Shown piece by piece: positions 62,420-64,000 of a DNA stretch of 64,000 nt. The position numbers were made by a program, and so were the translations under genes. This DNA comes from Hybos culiciformis (taxonomy: Eukaryota; Arthropoda; Insecta; Diptera; Hybotidae). Every line of letters begins with the position of its first letter. The stretch's first letter is position 1. The stretch lies in assembly GCA_964007475.1 (NCBI GenBank), contig CAXFZM010000043.1, positions 1 to 64,000 of the forward strand, in the 5' to 3' direction. The notes under the pieces were generated by a model. The model was not told where the DNA came from, made no database searches, and saw nothing but the letters and a program-made list of their open reading frames with translations.

Positions 62420-64000
62420 AGACCTTTAATTTAAGCCAAAAGCGGAGGTCCGCCGAAGTCTGGAGCCGGAGTAATGAACAAAAAACCAGACCAAAGTCAA
62501 CATTTTATGTGTTAAAGTTAGGGGGTTTGCTCACCTTATCGTTTATTTCTCCGGATCTAGAAAACCGATTTTCATAAAAATTGCACAGAAAGAAGCGTAA
62601 TTTCTAGACCTTTAATTTAAGCCAAAAGCGGAGGTCCGCCGAAGTCTGGAGCCGGAGTAATGAACAAAAAACCAGCCCAAAGTCAACTTTTATGTGTTAA
62701 AGTTAGGGGGTTTGCTCACCTTATCGTTTATTTCTCCGGATCTATAAAACCGATTTTCATAAAAATTGCACAGAAAGAAGCGTAATTTCTAGACCTTTAA
62801 TTTAAGCCAAAAGCGGAGGTCCGCCGAATTCTGGAGCCGGAGTAATGAACAAAAAACCAGCCCAAAGTCAACTTTTATGTGTTAAAGTTAGGGGGTTTGC
62901 TCACCTTATCGTTTATTTCTCCGGATCTAGAAAACCGATTTTCATAAAAATCGCACAGAAAGAAGCGTAATTTCTAGAGCTTTAATTTAAGCCAAAAACG
63001 GAGGTCCGCCGAAGTCTGGAGCCGGAGTAATGAACAAAAAACCAGACCAAAGTCAACATTTTATGTGTTAAAGTTAGGGGGTTTGCTCACCTTATCGTTT
63101 ATTTCTCCGGATCTAGAAAACCGATTTTCATAAAAATTGCACAGAAAGAAGCGTAATTTCTAGACCTTTAATTTAAGCCAAAAGCGGAGGTCCGCCGAAG
63201 TCTGGAGCCGGAGTAATGAACAAAAAACCAGCCCAAAGTCAACTTTTATGTGTTAAAGTTAGGGGGTTTGCTCACCTTATCGTTTATTTCTCCGGATCTA
63301 TAAAACCGATTTTCATAAAAATTGCACAGAAAGAAGCGTAATTTCTAGACCTTTAATTTAAGCCAAAAACGGAGGTCCGCCGAAGTCTGGAGCCGGAGTA
63401 ATGAACAAAAAACCAGACCAAAGTCAACATTTTATGTGTTAAAGTTAGGGGGTTTGCTCACCTTATCGTTTATTTCTCCGGATCTAGAAAACCGATTTTC
63501 ATAAAAATTGCACAGAAAGAAGCGTAATTTCTAGACCTTTAATTTAAGCCAAAAGCGGAGGTCCGCCGAAGTCTGGAGCCGGAGTAATGAACAAAAAACC
63601 AGCCCAAAGTCAACTTTTATGTGTTAAAGTTAGGGGGTTTGCTCACCTTATCGTTTATTTCTCCGGATCTATAAAACCGATTTTCATAAAAATTGCACAG
63701 AAAGAAGCGTAATTTCTAGACCTTTAATTTAAGCCAAAAGCGGAGGTCCGCCGAAGTCTGGAGCCGGAGTAATGAACAAAAAACCAGCCCAAAGTCAACT
63801 TTTATGTGTTAAAGTTAGGGGGTTTGCTCACCTTATCGTTTATTTCTCCGGATCTATAAAACCGATTTTCATAAAAATTGCACAGAAAGAAGCGTAATTT
63901 CTAGACCTTTAATTTAAGCCAAAAGCGGAGGTCCGCCGAATTCTGGAGCCGGAGTAATGAACAAAAAACCAGCCCAAAGTCAACTTTTATGTGTTAAAGT
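61493..64000. repeat. Homogeneous type-U tract
   Basis: Fourteen consecutive monomers, counting the partial one at 63903-64000, all have c31/g33/a38, so none has the 5-bp hairpin of type T. Elsewhere T and U are interspersed, with at most a few U in a row. Nine of the thirteen complete units carry the single-base deletion of a83, giving 185-bp units, so the local period drifts from 186. Four GAATTC-bearing g39t units fall within or just before this tract (60785, 62270, 62826 and 63938). The tract continues past the window edge. Confidence 0.88.

Larger units (their letters stand above)
1..64000. repeat. Satellite array, 186-bp monomer, about 344 copies
   Basis: An uninterrupted head-to-tail tandem array fills the window. 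Successive copies of the AGACCTTTAA start lie at 1, 187, 373, 559, 745, 931, 1118 and so on to 63903, a period of 186 with a few units of 178, 177, 123, 185 or 187. All copies run in the same direction. Neighbouring monomers differ at only a handful of sites, and the same variants recur in ordered sets, which shows higher-order organisation. Base composition is about 61% A+T. No coding region, RNA gene, transposon or non-satellite spacer is visible, so no gap of more than 300 bases is left undescribed. Family knowledge: monomers of 150-190 bp in homogenised, multi-level arrays are typical of centromeric satellites in plants and animals. Centromere identity is therefore an inference; it could equally be pericentromeric or subtelomeric heterochromatin. 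I do not recognise the monomer. Confidence 0.98.
59264..64000. repeat. Right-end domain marked by a23g and a83 deletion
   Basis: Twenty-five monomers plus a partial one. The order at 59264-60192 (c177t; g4 U with c167g; T; g25a/g38t with g141t; U with a83 deleted) repeats the old core seen at 1118-2046. The variant a23g (CAAAAGCGG) is found only here, in monomers starting at 60008, 60565, 60750, 61493, 62050, 62235, 62420, 62606, 62791, 63162, 63533, 63718 and 63903. Most of these also lack a83 and have g141t, which creates TCTATAAAA. From 61493 to the end every monomer is type U. In the last 2 kb, two- and three-monomer repeats dominate instead of 10-monomer HORs. Confidence 0.9.

Noticed and set aside
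1..64000. CRISPR array
   Set aside because: There are no unique spacers: the whole 186-bp unit is repeated, there is no short direct repeat alternating with variable sequence, and there are no cas genes.
1..64000. CENP-B box
   Set aside because: The minimal pattern needs TTCG and, further on, CGGG. CGGG and its complement CCCG do not occur in the consensus or in any variant I noted, and TTCG appears only in rare variants (2791, 4643, 46361, 51943).
1..64000. Transposable element or viral insertion
   Set aside because: Monomer spacing accounts for every base: the sum of all indels found equals the total length deficit of 82, leaving no room for inserted foreign sequence.
1..64000. rDNA spacer, 5S rRNA or tRNA gene cluster
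   Set aside because: The monomer contains no recognisable 5S, tRNA box A/box B pair or rRNA core sequence, and the repeat length and A+T content do not require one.
1..64000. Naming the species or a known satellite family
   Set aside because: The monomer does not match a satellite I can recall with confidence. A length near 186 bp alone is shared by unrelated satellites in several groups, so any name would be a guess.
1..64000. Inverted blocks or strand switches within the array
   Set aside because: Every monomer start I followed, from 1 to 63903, is in the same orientation; no reverse-complement copy of the start motif or of the XbaI/BspEI block order was seen.

Overview
The whole window is one satellite DNA array. 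It contains 344 complete-or-indel-bearing monomers plus a 98-base partial one at the right edge, all head-to-tail in the same orientation. I see no gene, no transposon insertion, no inversion and no unique sequence anywhere. The consensus monomer is 186 bp and about 39% G+C (73 of 186 bases counted in the first monomer). The count is internally consistent: the last monomer starts at 63903, which equals 1 + 344 x 186 minus 82. The indels I can find (+20 single-base insertions, -21 single-base deletions, and deletions of 8, 10 and 63 bases) sum to exactly -82. Monomer position 1 is defined here as the first A of AGACCTTTAA.

This architecture points to a eukaryotic chromosome, most likely centromeric or pericentromeric heterochromatin. 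The reasons are a nucleosome-scale monomer, very low divergence between copies, multi-monomer higher-order repeats (HORs) and nested segmental duplications. I do not recognise the monomer and cannot name the species. There is no match to the CENP-B box minimal pattern, and I see no telomeric, rDNA or tRNA sequence.

Layout, read from diagnostic single-base variants: (1) 1-6315, a mixed block with a 10-monomer periodicity. (2) 6316-13560 and its later copy 17033-23729, joined by 13561-17032. These carry 9- and 10-monomer HORs marked by the t20, g6-run, g16a/c24t and del83 variants. (3) 19266-28937, a 28-monomer (5208 bp) tandem duplication whose chimeric crossover monomer is still readable at 24474-24659. 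(4) 28938-43445, a domain of mostly 10- and 6-monomer HORs marked by t118g, with a near-tandem 27/28-monomer duplication. (5) 43446-59263, a domain of 8- to 10-monomer HORs marked by a65c and c165t, with duplications at offsets of 30 and 17 monomers and small 2- and 3-monomer duplications. (6) 59264-64000, a domain marked by a23g and del83, containing an 8-monomer tandem duplication. From 61493 onward every monomer is of the U type.

Two monomer types alternate throughout. T (t31, t33, g38) can form a perfect 5-bp hairpin at positions 24-36. U (c31, g33, a38) breaks that hairpin. U monomers with g4 nearly always follow a monomer carrying c163 or another tail variant, so linked haplotypes run across the nominal monomer boundary. 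Nothing here supports a protein-coding system; the interest lies in the readable history of unequal exchange and conversion.
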